A DNA stretch of 64,000 bases, taken from positions 7,996,281-8,060,280 of the forward strand of contig NC_088301.1 of assembly GCF_032854445.1 (NCBI RefSeq), written 5' to 3'. This document shows, in pieces, positions 24,201 through 32,270 of the stretch. The notes under the pieces are model-generated. The model ran no database searches. It worked only from the letters and a program-made list of their open reading frames with translations, and was not told the origin of the DNA. The number at the start of each line of letters is the position of its first letter. The first letter of the stretch is position 1. The position numbers and the translations under genes are program-made. The stretch is from Liolophura sinensis. Taxonomy: Eukaryota > Mollusca > Polyplacophora > Chitonida > Chitonidae.

Positions 24201-27200
24201 TACTAGTATTTAGCAGGGACGTAGGAAGTAAATGAAAAGTGGTGGTGTGAGGATGTAGGGCACTACCCCCAACCAATGAGACGAGGGTTCAGGGACCGGA
24301 AGCTTTCGGCTCGTTTGTGGCTGTAGGCGCGTTTGAGCGTGTTTTAAACTGACAAGAGGCCGTATTTTATCGGTTACATGTGAACATTTGCCAGCTATCA
24401 CACTGTCGTCACTCTGGTTTTAGTCTTTATGGTACTTTGTACGTATTTATTTATATTAAAAAGAGAAACGACTTACTTTCCTTACAGGACAAATACAGTC
24501 AAAATACGCAAAATATTTACCCGAACAGCACACGAAAGCTCTGAGATTTGAGACGCCAGGAGACGGGTTCTACATGCTTTATGGACCAATAAACAATATA
24601 TAAACAGGCTTGAAAAAAAAATGAACTAAGATGGAACTCCAGCCGCCTTCGTGTGAACGAGGGATGGCAAAAGGCAATTCCTATATTCTGAGGCTTTCGT
24701 TGCTAGAAAACATCAAACAGTTTTTTGGTCATCCATACTTCCCACCCCACTCCCTTCCTTCCTTCAACAAGGCTAATATTGGACATTATTTGAACTTCAG
24801 GCGTAGGTGCATAAATTTAGGGTATTATTCATTTATTATATATTGTCCCTAAATCCAGAAAGACAGTTCTGACCACATTTTAAATTTTATCCAAACTCTA
24901 ACTACTGAACCAAGGAGTTAACATTGGAACCACCAAACAATTGTTATGTTAAATTTGATCTTGTGGGCTTTAAACTGCTCGACATATTGGAGTTTAAATT
25001 TTAACTCAAGTGGCTTTTTGGATTCGACCTTAGATCTTGAACGCTTGAAGTTTTGGTGAGCGTTTTCTTTTTCCCTTCACGAATGGAATACAGTCATTGT
25101 AACCAGTTCAGTCACACTGTCGCGCTCTTTCATTTTAAACAGGTCTCGCAAGAATGCGTCTCGTCTACGTGGTTTGATGTAGTGCATGGTTTTTTACGTG
25201 CATGGTTGTGTTTCGTCTGTATCACTTTGGGTGTCATTATCCACTTTATAAATATAATTATTAATGTCTCTTGTACCTTAATTACAATAACTTGCAAAGA
25301 AGATCAACAGGAAATTAGCTTAGCTCAATTACTAAGTAAACGCAGAGAAGTCATCACAACATTTTCACATTCTCCAGGACAGTGCCTGAATTTCAATTCG
25401 GCTTTCATCGTGGTACTGATGTACAGGAGGATCCTTACGTACCTGCGCACTACGAGGGTGAGAAAGTACCTGCCTCTGGATCACAGTATCATGGCTCACA
25501 AGGTCATCGGGATTATCATCCTAATTTTCAGTTTGGTTCACACCGCCATGCATGTCGTTAATTTCCGTAAGTAAAAACTATACCCAACCCTCTTTTACAA
25601 AGTTAATGGAAACAATTTTTTCGGTTACTATATCTGTTTTTAAATTCAGAAACCAGAACTCTTAGCAACTTCGTGGTTTTCAGAAATCCTGTCGACTCAA
25701 ACGAACGTGACCTGGTCGGAGTTCCTGTTTACCTGTCAGCCAGGTCTGGGATGGGTGGAAGGTTCCGCATCTATCACAGGCTGGGTTCTTGTTCTCATTC
25801 TAATTCTTATCGTTCTCACTTCTGCACCATGGTGTCGACGTCGTGGGTATTTTGAGGTACGTGTGAAAACGGTTATACTTGTAGATTAAATGCTTGTCGT
25901 CGTCGTAGAAGTGAAATATCCTTGAGTACGGCTTTAACACCAATCGTTGGTTAGCGCGCTAGCGCAGCATAATGACCCAGGAGCCTCTCACCAATGCGGT
26001 CGCTGTGAGTTCAAGTCCAGCTCATGCTGGCTTCCTCTCCGGCCGTACGTGAGAAGATCTGTCAGCAACCTGCGGATGGTCGATTTCCCCCCGGGCTCTG
26101 CCCAGTTTCCACCCATCATAACGCTGGCCGCCGTCGTATAAGTGAAATTTTCTTGAGTACGACGTAAAACACCAATCAAATGAATAATTAAACACCAATC
26201 AAATAATTAAATAAATAATTTATTTCTCTGTAGGTTAAATTTCATGATTGGAACAATTTACGGTAGAACTGTTGGATGTGTTGGATATATTGAATCAGCC
26301 TGACAATTATCTTTTTTCCCGCGGCTTATTAAGCTAATGTCCTTAAAACTGAATTCGATTTCTCATTTACCACGTGTTTATTTTGTAGCTGTTCTACTGG
26401 TGCCACTGGCTGTTCATTGCCTGGTGGGTTGCCTTGGTAATCCATGCCCCTAATTTCTGGAAATGGCTCGTTGGTCCAGCGATACTCTACCTTCTCCAAA
26501 AGTTATGGCCGCTCCTAAAGGGTCGTGGAGAAAGTATCAGTATTATCAAGAGCATTCGATCAGTCGATTCCAAGGTAGGTTTACATATATTGTCTACAAA
26601 ACTTGTGAGGTTTGAAAGCTTATTTCTGACCTGGAGACAGGAAACAAATTTTCGATAAGCTTTGCCTACCATTTTACGTTTCTGTATACAAAAATACCAT
26701 ATACATAAAGTAGGTCAATACGCACTCTACGTCTAGATACATTAACCTGTTCTTTTTAAACACAAACTGTTGAATCGTTGACAATTTTTGTTGATCTAAT
26801 TTATACCTGTTTGTATTCGTCATCAAACATTTTCAGATATCAGAAGTGATCATTAAACGTCCCAGGCGTTTCAAGTTTAATGCTGGAGATTATATCTTCA
26901 TCAAAATACAAGCTATCGCTAAGTTTGAATTCCATCCCTTCACAATCAGCAGCGCTCCTGAAGAGTCAGGTAAATAAGTGAAACTATTTATTCATGTGGT
27001 TAAAATATTTTCACTCATAGCACGATGATCATAATTATGTGTGACGTAAAATTTGAGTTTGTGTGGTAAAAATTAGCACTGCCCAGGTCGCCGACAAAAG
27101 GGTTTTGGGAGGGGAGTGGGGGCTCTGTGGCCGAGGGTTTTAACACGCCAGCACGGCGCAATGATCCAGGAGCCTCCAACCAATGCGGTCGCTGTGAGTT

Positions 27201-30200
27201 CAAGTCCAGCTCATGCTGGCTAACTCTCCGGCCATACGTGTGATGGCATGTCAGCAACCTGCGAATGCTTTTGGGGTTTTCCCTGGACTCTGCCCGGTTT
27301 CCTACCGTCATAATGCTGGCTGCCGTCGTATGAGTGTAATAGTTTTAATAGGGTATAAAACGGGAATCAAATAAATAAATAAATCATACGACCTGGCTTA
27401 GAATCACAAAGTTAGGGCTGGATTCGAACTCGCGACATAATCGGTCAATGTACCGATCGATTGCTGCTAGAACAACGCTTTTCCCGTTGTCTCAAGCAGT
27501 AACATGAATAATTGCTTGAATACTTAGGGTTCTGAATGGATGAATGATCAACTTCTCTTGTGCCCCTGTATTCTCCTCTGTGCGTTTTAAAGTAGAGCGG
27601 GGATTAGTACATTGGGTAAAGTGGGCGAGTCTCAAAAGTGGTGGGGGTTCACTTCCTGCTTTGGGCAGTAATTATTTTTAGATTCCCCGCTCTCACTGTC
27701 CTTGGTAACTCGTACTTACATCGGACCTATACGGTGTCCAGTTCTGTACGTCACACATTAGAAAGGTCGTCGTTATCTTGCTTCGGTCACTCGGTTTGCC
27801 TCGGTCATGCGTCTGGCCACCCATGGAACAGACCAACATCATTAAAATTATTGAATATGGTATTAATAATCAATTAACCCCTTTTATAATCATTTCAGCA
27901 TGTTTTTCTGCAAAGTTAAATGTATAGCATATTAAAATATCAGTATGTCTTATCATAACACATAATTTTTACTCACTGATGGCAAAACCGATTGGGGTTT
28001 GTGGGTAGGTTTGTTTCGAATAAAAGTTGTAAGACATTGTGGCTACCATTCATGAAGACATATCTATTAAGGATTTGAAATGCACAGAAGACTTTTGTCT
28101 CTGTTTTAGATTTTATATCCCTTCATATTCTGGCTGTTGGCGACTGGACGAAGAGGTTAAGGGCTATGGGACAGCTTTGGACACATCGGTCATCAGTGGT
28201 ATCGGAGGATACTACTTTCTCTTCGATTCTCCATGACTCGAGCCACGACAACGACGCTTTCGTCGACGAAAAGACCACCACTTCTAGTATACTAGACATT
28301 CATCATAGAAGTTTGACCTTCGGAGAATCAAGAAAACTGGCTCTTCCTGTAGGCGAGAAAAATCCAGTGACTTTACTGACGGCAAAACCGAAAGTTGTTC
28401 CCGACATAAATACGATAGAGGCGAATTTACCGGACTCACCACGATCCAGTTTTGAGGATGCCCCAAGAAAAGTGAAGGTATTGTCAATGTTACTGCATGT
28501 GTTTTAATTCCGATGTCCGCTGGACTCGGTAACCGCAATAGCGGCTTAATAGGGGAATTTTGAATCCGATCTTCTTCATCGGCAAAGGTTAAAAAAGTCT
28601 TACTGGACTATGCCGTGGACGTATTGGAATATGTCAGCTGTTCAGCAATTTTTCCTACAACAGGTGCAATATTACCACATTTATGGCTGTGGTTGTCACA
28701 GGTCATGATATCTAACACAACTTAGCTGAAGGGAAATTCCCTCTGCTAGTTATATACATTGAAGGTTGCACAGTCACTCCTACTCAAACTTTCTACCTGT
28801 GGGCTAAATAAATAATGATGGAATAGATTAAATGGGGAATTTATTATCGTTTTGTATTTCCCATTATCGTCTTTATTCTCACGATGAAAATGCTTTTCAT
28901 GTGCAGTCAATACACGTATGAAAGAATGCAATAGAATAGGCGGGTAAGAGTGCAATAGGATAGGCAGGTAAGAATGCAATAGGATAGGCGCGGGTAAGAA
29001 TGCAATAGGATAGGCGCGGGTAAGAATTCAATAGGTTTGTCGGGTAAGAATGCAATAGGATAGGCGCGGGTAAGAATGCAATGTTATATGCTATCGTTGA
29101 CTGTTATTTTATTTATCTCTACTACAGGCACTTTCCACCTTATGGACAGAGCCAGTGTTAGTTTTCCAATTCAAACAGTAAAGTCACTCTAGTTTATGCA
29201 AAATCTAGCTGTGCTATCCACTGGACAAAAACAGTATTGTTTTCATTCCTTGGACAAAGGTAGTCTAGGATATGCGTCCACTGGAAAAAACCTGTCAAAT
29301 TTTTTCCACCCATTGCACAAGATCACTCTAGTTTTCTACCACCCTTAAGACCAAGCCCGTGTGGTTTTGCCACCGTTTGGACAATATCAGTCTAAATTTG
29401 ACGACCTTTAATGAAAGCCAGTCTTGTTTTACCACTCTTTAGGGAAAGGTAGTCCTATTCTGCTACCTTTTGTGAAAAACAAATCTAGTTTGGCTACTTT
29501 TTGTGAAAAACAAATCTAGTTTGGCTACCTTTTGGGGGAAACTAGTCTAGTTTTGACACGTTGGGGAGAAACTAGTCTAGTTTTGCCACTTTTCGGGATT
29601 AGTCAGTCTAGCCTTGCCACTTGTTGGAAAAGCCATTCAAGTTTTTGTGAAAAAGTCAGTCTAGTTTTGCCATTCTTTAAGATTTTAGCCGTCATTTAAA
29701 CAAGGCCAGTTTTGCCACTCTTTAGGAAGAACCGATACACTTTTGCCACTTTTTAGGAAAACGTGTCTATTTTGCCACTCTTTTAAGAGCGCTAATCTAA
29801 TTCGTTATGCCCACCTAAGCCGATATTATGAGTGAATGGTTGTTTTAATGTACAATCCTATAATTGCCGTTCTATCATTCTTTCAGGTAATGATAGACGG
29901 TCCTTATGGAGCTCCGGCTACAAATGTTTATTCCGTTGGACACGCTGTCTTGATAGGGGCAGGTATCGGCGTAACGCCCTTCGCTAGCCTTCTGAAGAGC
30001 ATGATGTTCAGACGCAAGCGCAGACGGGCCATATGCCCAAATTGTAACTACTGGTGGAAAGTCCCCGAGGCTGACAGCTTGACGCAGGTACCGCGCAAGG
30101 TAAGGGCAAAGTTCAAAGGGCAAAGAATTCGTCACATCTGAATTCGCTATTAGAATGTTTATAGTTTTGGTTACGTGTTTAACAACTGAAAACCGACCAG

Positions 30201-31723
30201 TGCTGTACTGTGATCTTATACCGTATAACACCAATATTAAGTTTTTAGGAGAAACTTTCATGCGTAAGATGCGATTTATGGTTACAAAACTTAAATTGTA
30301 TGTACTAGTTCTTTGCATGACGTACGACCACCTCATTTCTACCTTCAGGTGGACTTTATCTGGGTGACTCGGACCTTTGCCACGCTGGAATGGTTCCTGG
30401 ATGTTCTGGGAGAGCTCGAGGAGGAGGAAGCCCGTTTGTCAGAGGAAGAACGCTTTCTCAACCTCAGTTTGCACGTGACCGCGGCACTGGGCCAGAGCGA
30501 CATCCGGGCAGTTGCCCTCCAGATGGCGCTGGAACTGTGTTACCAGAAAGAGGCTCGCGACCCACTGTGCGGACTGAGGACAAGGATACAGCCTGGAAGA
30601 CCGAACTGGCAAGATGTAAGCTGATGTTATGTTATATAGCCGTCACTTTATTACAGCTATACGCGGGTAGGCCTTCCAAAAACATGCGGGTGGTTGTGGG
30701 TTTCCCACGGGTTTTGCCCGGTTTCCTCACACCATAATACTAGGAACCGTTGTATAAATAATATATTTTTGAGGACGGCGTAAAATACCAACCAAATCAA
30801 ATAAATAAAATCATTACACCTAAGCTACTGGTATATATCTGTTACTTCATTACACCTAAGCTTCTGTTATGTACCTGTTACTTCATTACACATAAGCTAC
30901 TGTTATGTACCTGTTACTTCATTACGCTTAAGCTACTGCTATGTACCTGTTACTTCATTACACCTAAGCTACTGTTATGCATCTGTTACTTCATTACACC
31001 TAAGCTCCTGTTATGTACCTGTTACTTCATTAAGCCTAACATAACAAAACAAAACAGATCAAAACAGTTTATTTATGTTGGTTAAATACAAAATATTTCC
31101 ACTTCAATAGAAGCATACTTCCAAACTACCTGTTTAGAAGTACCACGTTAAAAATGATATGTGACAAAAGCTTACCTTGTAAAAATGCACTTTCAGAAGC
31201 ATATAAAGGCGTTGATATGATATATTTTGATGTCAACACTTACATTTTCCAAAATAAATTAATCGAATTTCACTTTAGGTGAAAAACAGTAAGTTATGCT
31301 ACCCCTCAGTATAATTCACATTTAAACCTCACATCAGTACAATTCACATTTAAGCCTCATACCAGTACAATTCACATTTAAGCCTCATATCAATACAATT
31401 TACATTTAAGCCTCACATCAGTACACTGACGAATGACAAATCCGAATTCCCGATTTTTCACTGATGTTGTAATAGATGAACATGCGCTTAAAAGCCTCAA
31501 TATAATATCTCATCAAGCATTAGTGTGATAAGAGGTAGAACTTTTCCATTAAGTCCATTAACAACGTGTTTATTTTTGTCTCTGGTTCCAGATTTTCCAG
31601 AAAATAAGAGCAGAGAAGACAGGAAGGGTTTGTGTGTTTTACTGTGGGCCACCTCAGCTTGAAAAAGTTCTCAAGAAAGTATGCAGTGAATATCACCTCG
31701 ACTTCCGATCCGAGAATTTTTGA
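15060..31723 (+). CDS. NOX5: NADPH oxidase 5 (NOX5), copy 1, 16 exons, 933 aa
   Basis: Exons: 15060-15200, 16345-16439, 17649-17766, 18129-18220, 18628-18742, 20229-20379, 22929-23139, 23952-24169, 25378-25566, 25684-25856, 26389-26574, 26837-26969, 28110-28477, 29887-30099, 30349-30615, 31592-31723. All have AG/GT borders and the sum is 2802 nt in one frame. The product is a membrane flavocytochrome that moves electrons from cytosolic NADPH through FAD and two haems to O2, making superoxide; NOX5 enzymes are switched on by Ca2+ binding to N-terminal EF-hands. Seen: eight EF-hand-like motifs (1-291, five canonical), six helices (about 344-535), haem histidines 421, 435, 507 and 520 spaced 14 and 13 as in the family, FAD motif HPFTISS 596-602, IDGPYG 733-738, GAGIGVTPF 754-762, CGPP 908-911 and terminal Phe933. 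Human NOX5 has about 750 aa; the excess is in the EF-hand region and the FAD-NADPH linker. Confidence 0.95.
15328..15597. repeat. 45-bp minisatellite in NOX5 intron 1
   Basis: Six units of GCCCATTGTTAGGTGGACTT followed by a TATGGACCATATTGCTGATAATTAT-like part. The unit length is a multiple of three, giving the open minus-strand frame 15342-15647. Confidence 0.93.
16050..16307 (+). repeat. SINE family 1, near full length, NOX5 intron 1
   Basis: Head remnant GCCGCACAACCACCCAGGAG, CCTCTCACCAATACGGTCAC, a degraded B box, the CCCACCATAATGCTGGCCGC core and the GTCGTATAAGTGAAATATTC tail. It ends only 37 bp before the splice acceptor of exon 2. Confidence 0.9.
16345..16439 (+). CDS. NOX5: NOX5 copy 1 exon 2
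   Basis: Residues 48-79, phase 0 to 2. Holds EF-hand 2 with loop DCDESGCLCLQE (58-69): Asp at 1 and 3, Ser at 5 and Glu at 12, so Ca2+ binding is expected. Cys at loop positions 2, 7 and 9 is unusual. Confidence 0.93.
16571..16740 (-). repeat. SINE family 1, 5'-truncated, NOX5 intron 2
   Basis: An (ATTT)n end, then GGTGTTTTAAGCCGTAATCA, ATTATGGTGGGAGGAAACCG and CCAGACCTTCCCACGTACG, the complement of the family 1 core. The tRNA head is missing. Confidence 0.88.
16771..17124. repeat. 57-bp minisatellite in NOX5 intron 2
   Basis: Six units of GACCGACTGACCCACCGACC, AACAGA(C/T)AGAGCGA(A/C)TTACAG, then a GTCCGTGTCGTCAT-like end. 57 is 19 codons, so the minus strand stays open for 159 codons (16640-17119) in a Cys/Gly/Ser-rich repeat peptide. 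I regard it as non-coding. Confidence 0.95.
17160..17518. repeat. Unclassified dispersed repeat B, copy 2
   Basis: Similar to 5957-6335, sitting between the 57-bp minisatellite and exon 3 of NOX5 copy 1. Shared GGTTGACGGCTG, CGTCGTTTTGGGAATTG-like and CGACGCATAG blocks in the same order suggest a mobile or segmentally copied sequence. Confidence 0.75.
17649..17766 (+). CDS. NOX5: NOX5 copy 1 exon 3
   Basis: Residues 79-118, phase 2 to 0. The acceptor TTTGAAG at 17642-17648 was chosen because it alone restores frame to the ITELTQFFLENAGADGDLDV stretch. It is a degenerate EF-hand (EF3, loop about 98-109). Same length (118 nt) as exon 3 of copy 2. Confidence 0.88.
18129..18220 (+). CDS. NOX5: NOX5 copy 1 exon 4
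   Basis: Residues 119-149, phase 0 to 2. EF-hand 4 with a textbook loop DLDGSGKVDVTE (128-139) followed by the FMMGLHKLAR helix. Confidence 0.95.
18628..18742 (+). CDS. NOX5: NOX5 copy 1 exon 5
   Basis: Residues 149-187, phase 2 to 0. EF-hand 5: KWFAWAETWF helix and loop NASPEGTITKEQ (167-178), degenerate. It corresponds to the first, weakly binding EF-hand of human NOX5, so everything before it is extra sequence relative to the human protein. Confidence 0.93.
19014..19166 (-). repeat. SINE family 1, 5'-truncated, NOX5 intron 5
   Basis: (ATTT)n end, GGTGTTTTACGCCGTACTCA, TTATACGACGGCGGCCAGC and GACCTTCCCACGTAC blocks; the head is missing. Confidence 0.9.
19375..19640. repeat. ~30-bp minisatellite in NOX5 intron 5
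   Basis: About eight degenerate units built on GAGCCCACTAAACCCCTCCA plus TTAATGTCTC or TTCATATCTA. The CATATCTAGAGCCCACTAAA unit is repeated almost exactly near 19470-19525. Confidence 0.85.
19654..19757 (+). repeat. SINE family 1 fragment, NOX5 intron 5
   Basis: CCAGCAACCTGCGAATGGTC, CCACCATAATGCTGGCCGC and a GTATACGTGAAATATTT-type tail. Confidence 0.82.
19770..19935. repeat. Unclassified dispersed repeat A, copy 2
   Basis: Partner of 4311-4470: GGTCACACGTAACCAATG, CAGTCAGGGTTTTATTCTAA, CACCATGGCTTAAGGAGAAT. Lies between two SINE pieces in NOX5 intron 5. Confidence 0.75.
19975..20165 (-). repeat. SINE-like, tRNA-derived, family 2-like
   Basis: GATTGATTGAATGCTGTTTAA and TCCTCAATAATTTTTCACGG, then a B-box complement GCTGGAATCGAACACATGAC. 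Ends about 60 bp before exon 6. Confidence 0.55.
20229..20379 (+). CDS. NOX5: NOX5 copy 1 exon 6
   Basis: Residues 188-238, phase 0 to 1. EF-hand 6 loop DTDGSGTVDVTE (199-210), the linker VIHVLTQGTPKERLMMLF, and the first half of the EF-hand 7 loop (DIDG, from 235). Confidence 0.96.
20570..20770 (-). repeat. SINE-like element, decayed
   Basis: GTTTAACGCCGTACTCAAGC and a CACACGTGTGAC block resemble a mollusc-type SINE tail in reverse, but the body diverges. Confidence 0.5.
20775..20993. repeat. 21-bp minisatellite, left half
   Basis: About ten units of CAGCGCTTTAGTACTCTCAGT type. The same unit resumes at 21740, so one array has been split by the insertion at 20994-21740. Confidence 0.92.
20994..21740. 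mobile_element. Non-autonomous element with terminal inverted repeats, copy 1
   Basis: Starts with AAGACAGCACCTGAC (21000) and ends with CAGGTGCTGTCTT (21723-21735), an inverted repeat of about 13 bp with weaker extension. It interrupts a minisatellite. An internal block (21060-21235) with ATGGAAATAAATCTAAGC and TTATCGCGGACGTCAGA recurs at 38018-38180. Superfamily not identified. Confidence 0.75.
21741..22010. repeat. 21-bp minisatellite, right half
   Basis: Continuation of the 20775-20993 array: CAGTCAGCGCTTTAACACTCT-type units, more diverged, some with TTTAGAGCTTTA variants. Confidence 0.9.
22011..22080 (-). repeat. SINE family 1 fragment
   Basis: TTTACGACGGCGGCCAACAT and GAAAACCGGGCAGAGCGTAG match the complement of the family 1 core. 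Confidence 0.7.
22495..22560. repeat. 12-bp tandem repeat (GCGCAGTTTGTT)
   Basis: Five to six units alternating GCGCAGTTTGTT and GCGCAGTATGAT in NOX5 intron 6. Confidence 0.85.
22929..23139 (+). CDS. NOX5: NOX5 copy 1 exon 7
   Basis: Residues 238-308, phase 1 to 2. Completes EF-hand 7 (DIDGNGNLNKEE, 235-246) and carries EF-hand 8 (DNDKSGDVSLAE, 279-290), both canonical. It ends in ENLTI, a stretch shared with human NOX5. 49 of 71 residues are identical in copy 2, the most conserved exon compared. The donor GT at 23140 is the first base of a 43-bp minisatellite. Confidence 0.96.
23140..23735. repeat. 43-bp minisatellite starting at the exon 7 splice donor
   Basis: About fourteen units. The first ten start at exact 43-bp steps (23140, 23183, 23226 and so on to 23527) with GTTGGTG(T/C)TGTAACATGGTC and end GTGTTTTTACACCAG. 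The last four are 41-42 bp with GATATCAG replacing ACACCAG. Every unit repeats the donor-like CAG/GTTGGT and an acceptor-like TTTTTACACCAG. Confidence 0.96.
23952..24169 (+). CDS. NOX5: NOX5 copy 1 exon 8
   Basis: Residues 308-381, phase 2 to 1. A basic juxtamembrane stretch (RPDKKKKP, then KLRRNYRR) leads into transmembrane helix 1 (about 344-364, FIGFWFIYISVNVALFMTAA). Confidence 0.94.
25378..25566 (+). CDS. NOX5: NOX5 copy 1 exon 9
   Basis: Residues 381-444, phase 1 to 1. Begins GQCLNF as in human NOX5. Contains helix 2 (about 386-404) and helix 3 (about 421-441) with haem ligands His421 and His435, spaced 14, plus His439. Confidence 0.95.
25684..25856 (+). CDS. NOX5: NOX5 copy 1 exon 10
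   Basis: Residues 444-501, phase 1 to 0. The acceptor at TTTTCAG (ends 25683) was chosen over the CAG at about 25650 because only it keeps the GLGWVEGSASITG frame. Extracellular loop with possible N-glycosylation site NVT 451-453, then helix 4 (474-491) and the CRRRGYFE cytosolic turn. Confidence 0.94.
25890..26190 (+). repeat. Two SINE family 1 copies, NOX5 intron 10
   Basis: A 3' tail piece (25890-25943) is followed directly by a near full-length copy (25944-26190) with head TTAGCGCGCTAGCGCAGC, B box GTTCAAGTCCAGCTCATGC, core and tail. Confidence 0.92.
26389..26574 (+). CDS. NOX5: NOX5 copy 1 exon 11
   Basis: Residues 502-563, phase 0 to 0. Helix 5 with haem ligands His507 and His520 (spacing 13), HAPNFWKW (520-527) as in NOX5 enzymes, then helix 6 (GPAILYLLQKLW). 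Confidence 0.96.
26837..26969 (+). CDS. NOX5: NOX5 copy 1 exon 12
   Basis: Residues 564-608, phase 0 to 1. Start of the ferredoxin-reductase-like domain: KFNAGDYIFIKI and the FAD-binding HPFTISSAPE (596-605). Confidence 0.96.
27119..27385 (+). repeat. SINE family 1, near full length, NOX5 intron 12
   Basis: Head CTGTGGCCGAGGGTTTTAA (A box decayed), B box GTTCAAGTCCAGCTCATGC, core GTTTCCTACCGTCATAATGC, degenerate tail and (AAAT)n. Confidence 0.9.
27395..27890. other. NOX5 intron 12 remainder, possible tRNA-derived fragment
   Basis: A B-box complement (GGCTGGATTCGAACTCGCGAC, 27417-27437) hints at a minus-strand tRNA-derived SINE head at about 27395-27475. The 79-codon frame 27638-27877 matches nothing I know. 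Confidence 0.35.
28110..28477 (+). CDS. NOX5: NOX5 copy 1 exon 13
   Basis: Residues 608-730, phase 1 to 0. ISLHILAVGDWTKRL corresponds to the reductase strand before the NADPH domain. It is followed by about 100 residues rich in Ser, Thr and Asp (for example SSVVSED, TTTSSILD, DSPRSSFEDAP), roughly twice the human linker. Human NOX5 is phosphorylated and binds calmodulin around this region, so a regulatory role is plausible but inferred. Confidence 0.92.
28915..29090. repeat. ~26-bp minisatellite in NOX5 intron 13
   Basis: Seven units of AAGAATGCAATAGGATAGGC with a short GCGGGT connector. Confidence 0.92.
29150..29790. repeat. Degenerate ~30-35-bp tandem repeat in NOX5 intron 13
   Basis: About eighteen diverged units around CAGTCTAGTTTTGCCACTTT plus T(T/A)GGG(A)AAA. 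Old minisatellite. Confidence 0.8.
29887..30099 (+). CDS. NOX5: NOX5 copy 1 exon 14
   Basis: Residues 731-801, phase 0 to 0. NADPH-binding core: IDGPYG (733-738) and GAGIGVTPFAS (754-764), then a basic stretch RRKRRR and a CPNC pair equivalent to the CPSC of human NOX5. Confidence 0.96.
30349..30615 (+). CDS. NOX5: NOX5 copy 1 exon 15
   Basis: Residues 802-890, phase 0 to 0. VDFIWVTRTFATLEWFLDVL, an acidic insert, LHVTAALGQSDIRAVALQMA and TRIQPGRPNW, all in the order found in NOX5 NADPH domains. Confidence 0.96.
30670..30810 (+). repeat. SINE family 1, 5'-truncated, NOX5 intron 15
   Basis: GCGGGTGGTTGTGGGTTTCC, CACCATAATACTAGGAACCG, degenerate tail and (AAAT)n. Confidence 0.85.
30815..31040. 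repeat. ~36-bp minisatellite in NOX5 intron 15
   Basis: Six units: CACCTAAGCTACTGTTATGT followed by ACCTGTTACTTCATTA. Confidence 0.94.
31300..31428. repeat. ~29-bp minisatellite in NOX5 intron 15
   Basis: Four to five units of CAGTACAATTCACATTTAAG with CCTCA(C/T)A(T/C). Confidence 0.92.
31592..31723 (+). CDS. NOX5: NOX5 copy 1 exon 16 (last)
   Basis: Residues 891-933 and the TGA at 31721-31723. IFQKIRAEKTGRVCVFYCGP holds the conserved Cys-Gly-Pro that closes the NADPH site. The protein ends in Glu-Asn-Phe exactly as human NOX5; the terminal aromatic residue packs at the nicotinamide site in this family. Confidence 0.96.
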   Translation: MFQKIRAEKTGRVCVFYCGPPQLEKVLKKVCSEYHLDFRSENF

Positions 31724-31974
31724 GATTGAATTAGTTCATTTGCTCCAGGCTTATCATTTATTCACCAGAGTATGTGGGAAAATATCCCGAATTTCACATC
31801 AATAGTTTATATTTTCTTGGAGTGCTGCAAATCGTGTCACTGATGAAGGAGCAACGCCATCTATCTATATAACAATACATGTTATAGAGGATCCCCTGGT
31901 AGAGTGACGATCACTCACTACCGCTTTGCTGGCAAGTCCTAGTATAAATGAAAACGTAAATGTATGCCATACCT

Positions 31975-32096
31975 AAAGGGGTCTGACAGCAACCTGCGGA
32001 TGGTCGTAGCCCCCCCCCCCCACCGTCGTATAAATGGAATACGAGCACGGCGTAAAATACCAGTGAAATAAGTAAAATAAATAATAAATCAATCAA
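31975..32096 (+). repeat. SINE family 1 fragment downstream of the NOX5 stop
   Basis: CAGCAACCTGCGGATGGTCG, a C13-14 run, CACCGTCGTATAAATGGAAT and an A-rich end containing AATAAA hexamers (about 32077-32090). It could serve as the NOX5 polyadenylation region. Confidence 0.85.
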
Positions 32097-32195
32097 TAGC
32101 ATGTATGAGAAGCCAATGAATAAGCCCGTATAGTTTACTGCAAATTATGTCAGCTTCACGAATTTATGTACAGGGAGACCTCGTATAAGGCACTA

Positions 32196-32270
32196 TGGTT
32201 GTGACGTAGTCTGTCTTTGACTTGGCGGAGGTGACGTGGTGTCTGTGACGTGGCGTATGTGACGTAGTGT
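32196..32270. repeat. Short repeat with four GTGACGT(A/G)G motifs
   Basis: GTGACGTAGT, GTGACGTGGT, GTGACGTGGC and GTGACGTAGT within about 70 bp. TGACGT is a CREB/ATF half-site, but clustering here is probably simple tandem duplication. Confidence 0.5.

Noticed and set aside
25053-25574. 173-codon plus frame, tempting as a small membrane protein
   Set aside because: Its last third is NOX5 exon 9; the rest is intron 8 read without a stop. The exon border at 25378 is fixed by phase and by the GQCLNF start.
25652-25683. Alternative acceptor upstream of NOX5 exon 10 (AAATTCAG near 25650)
   Set aside because: It would put the conserved GLGWVEGSAS stretch out of frame; the acceptor ending at 25683 keeps it.
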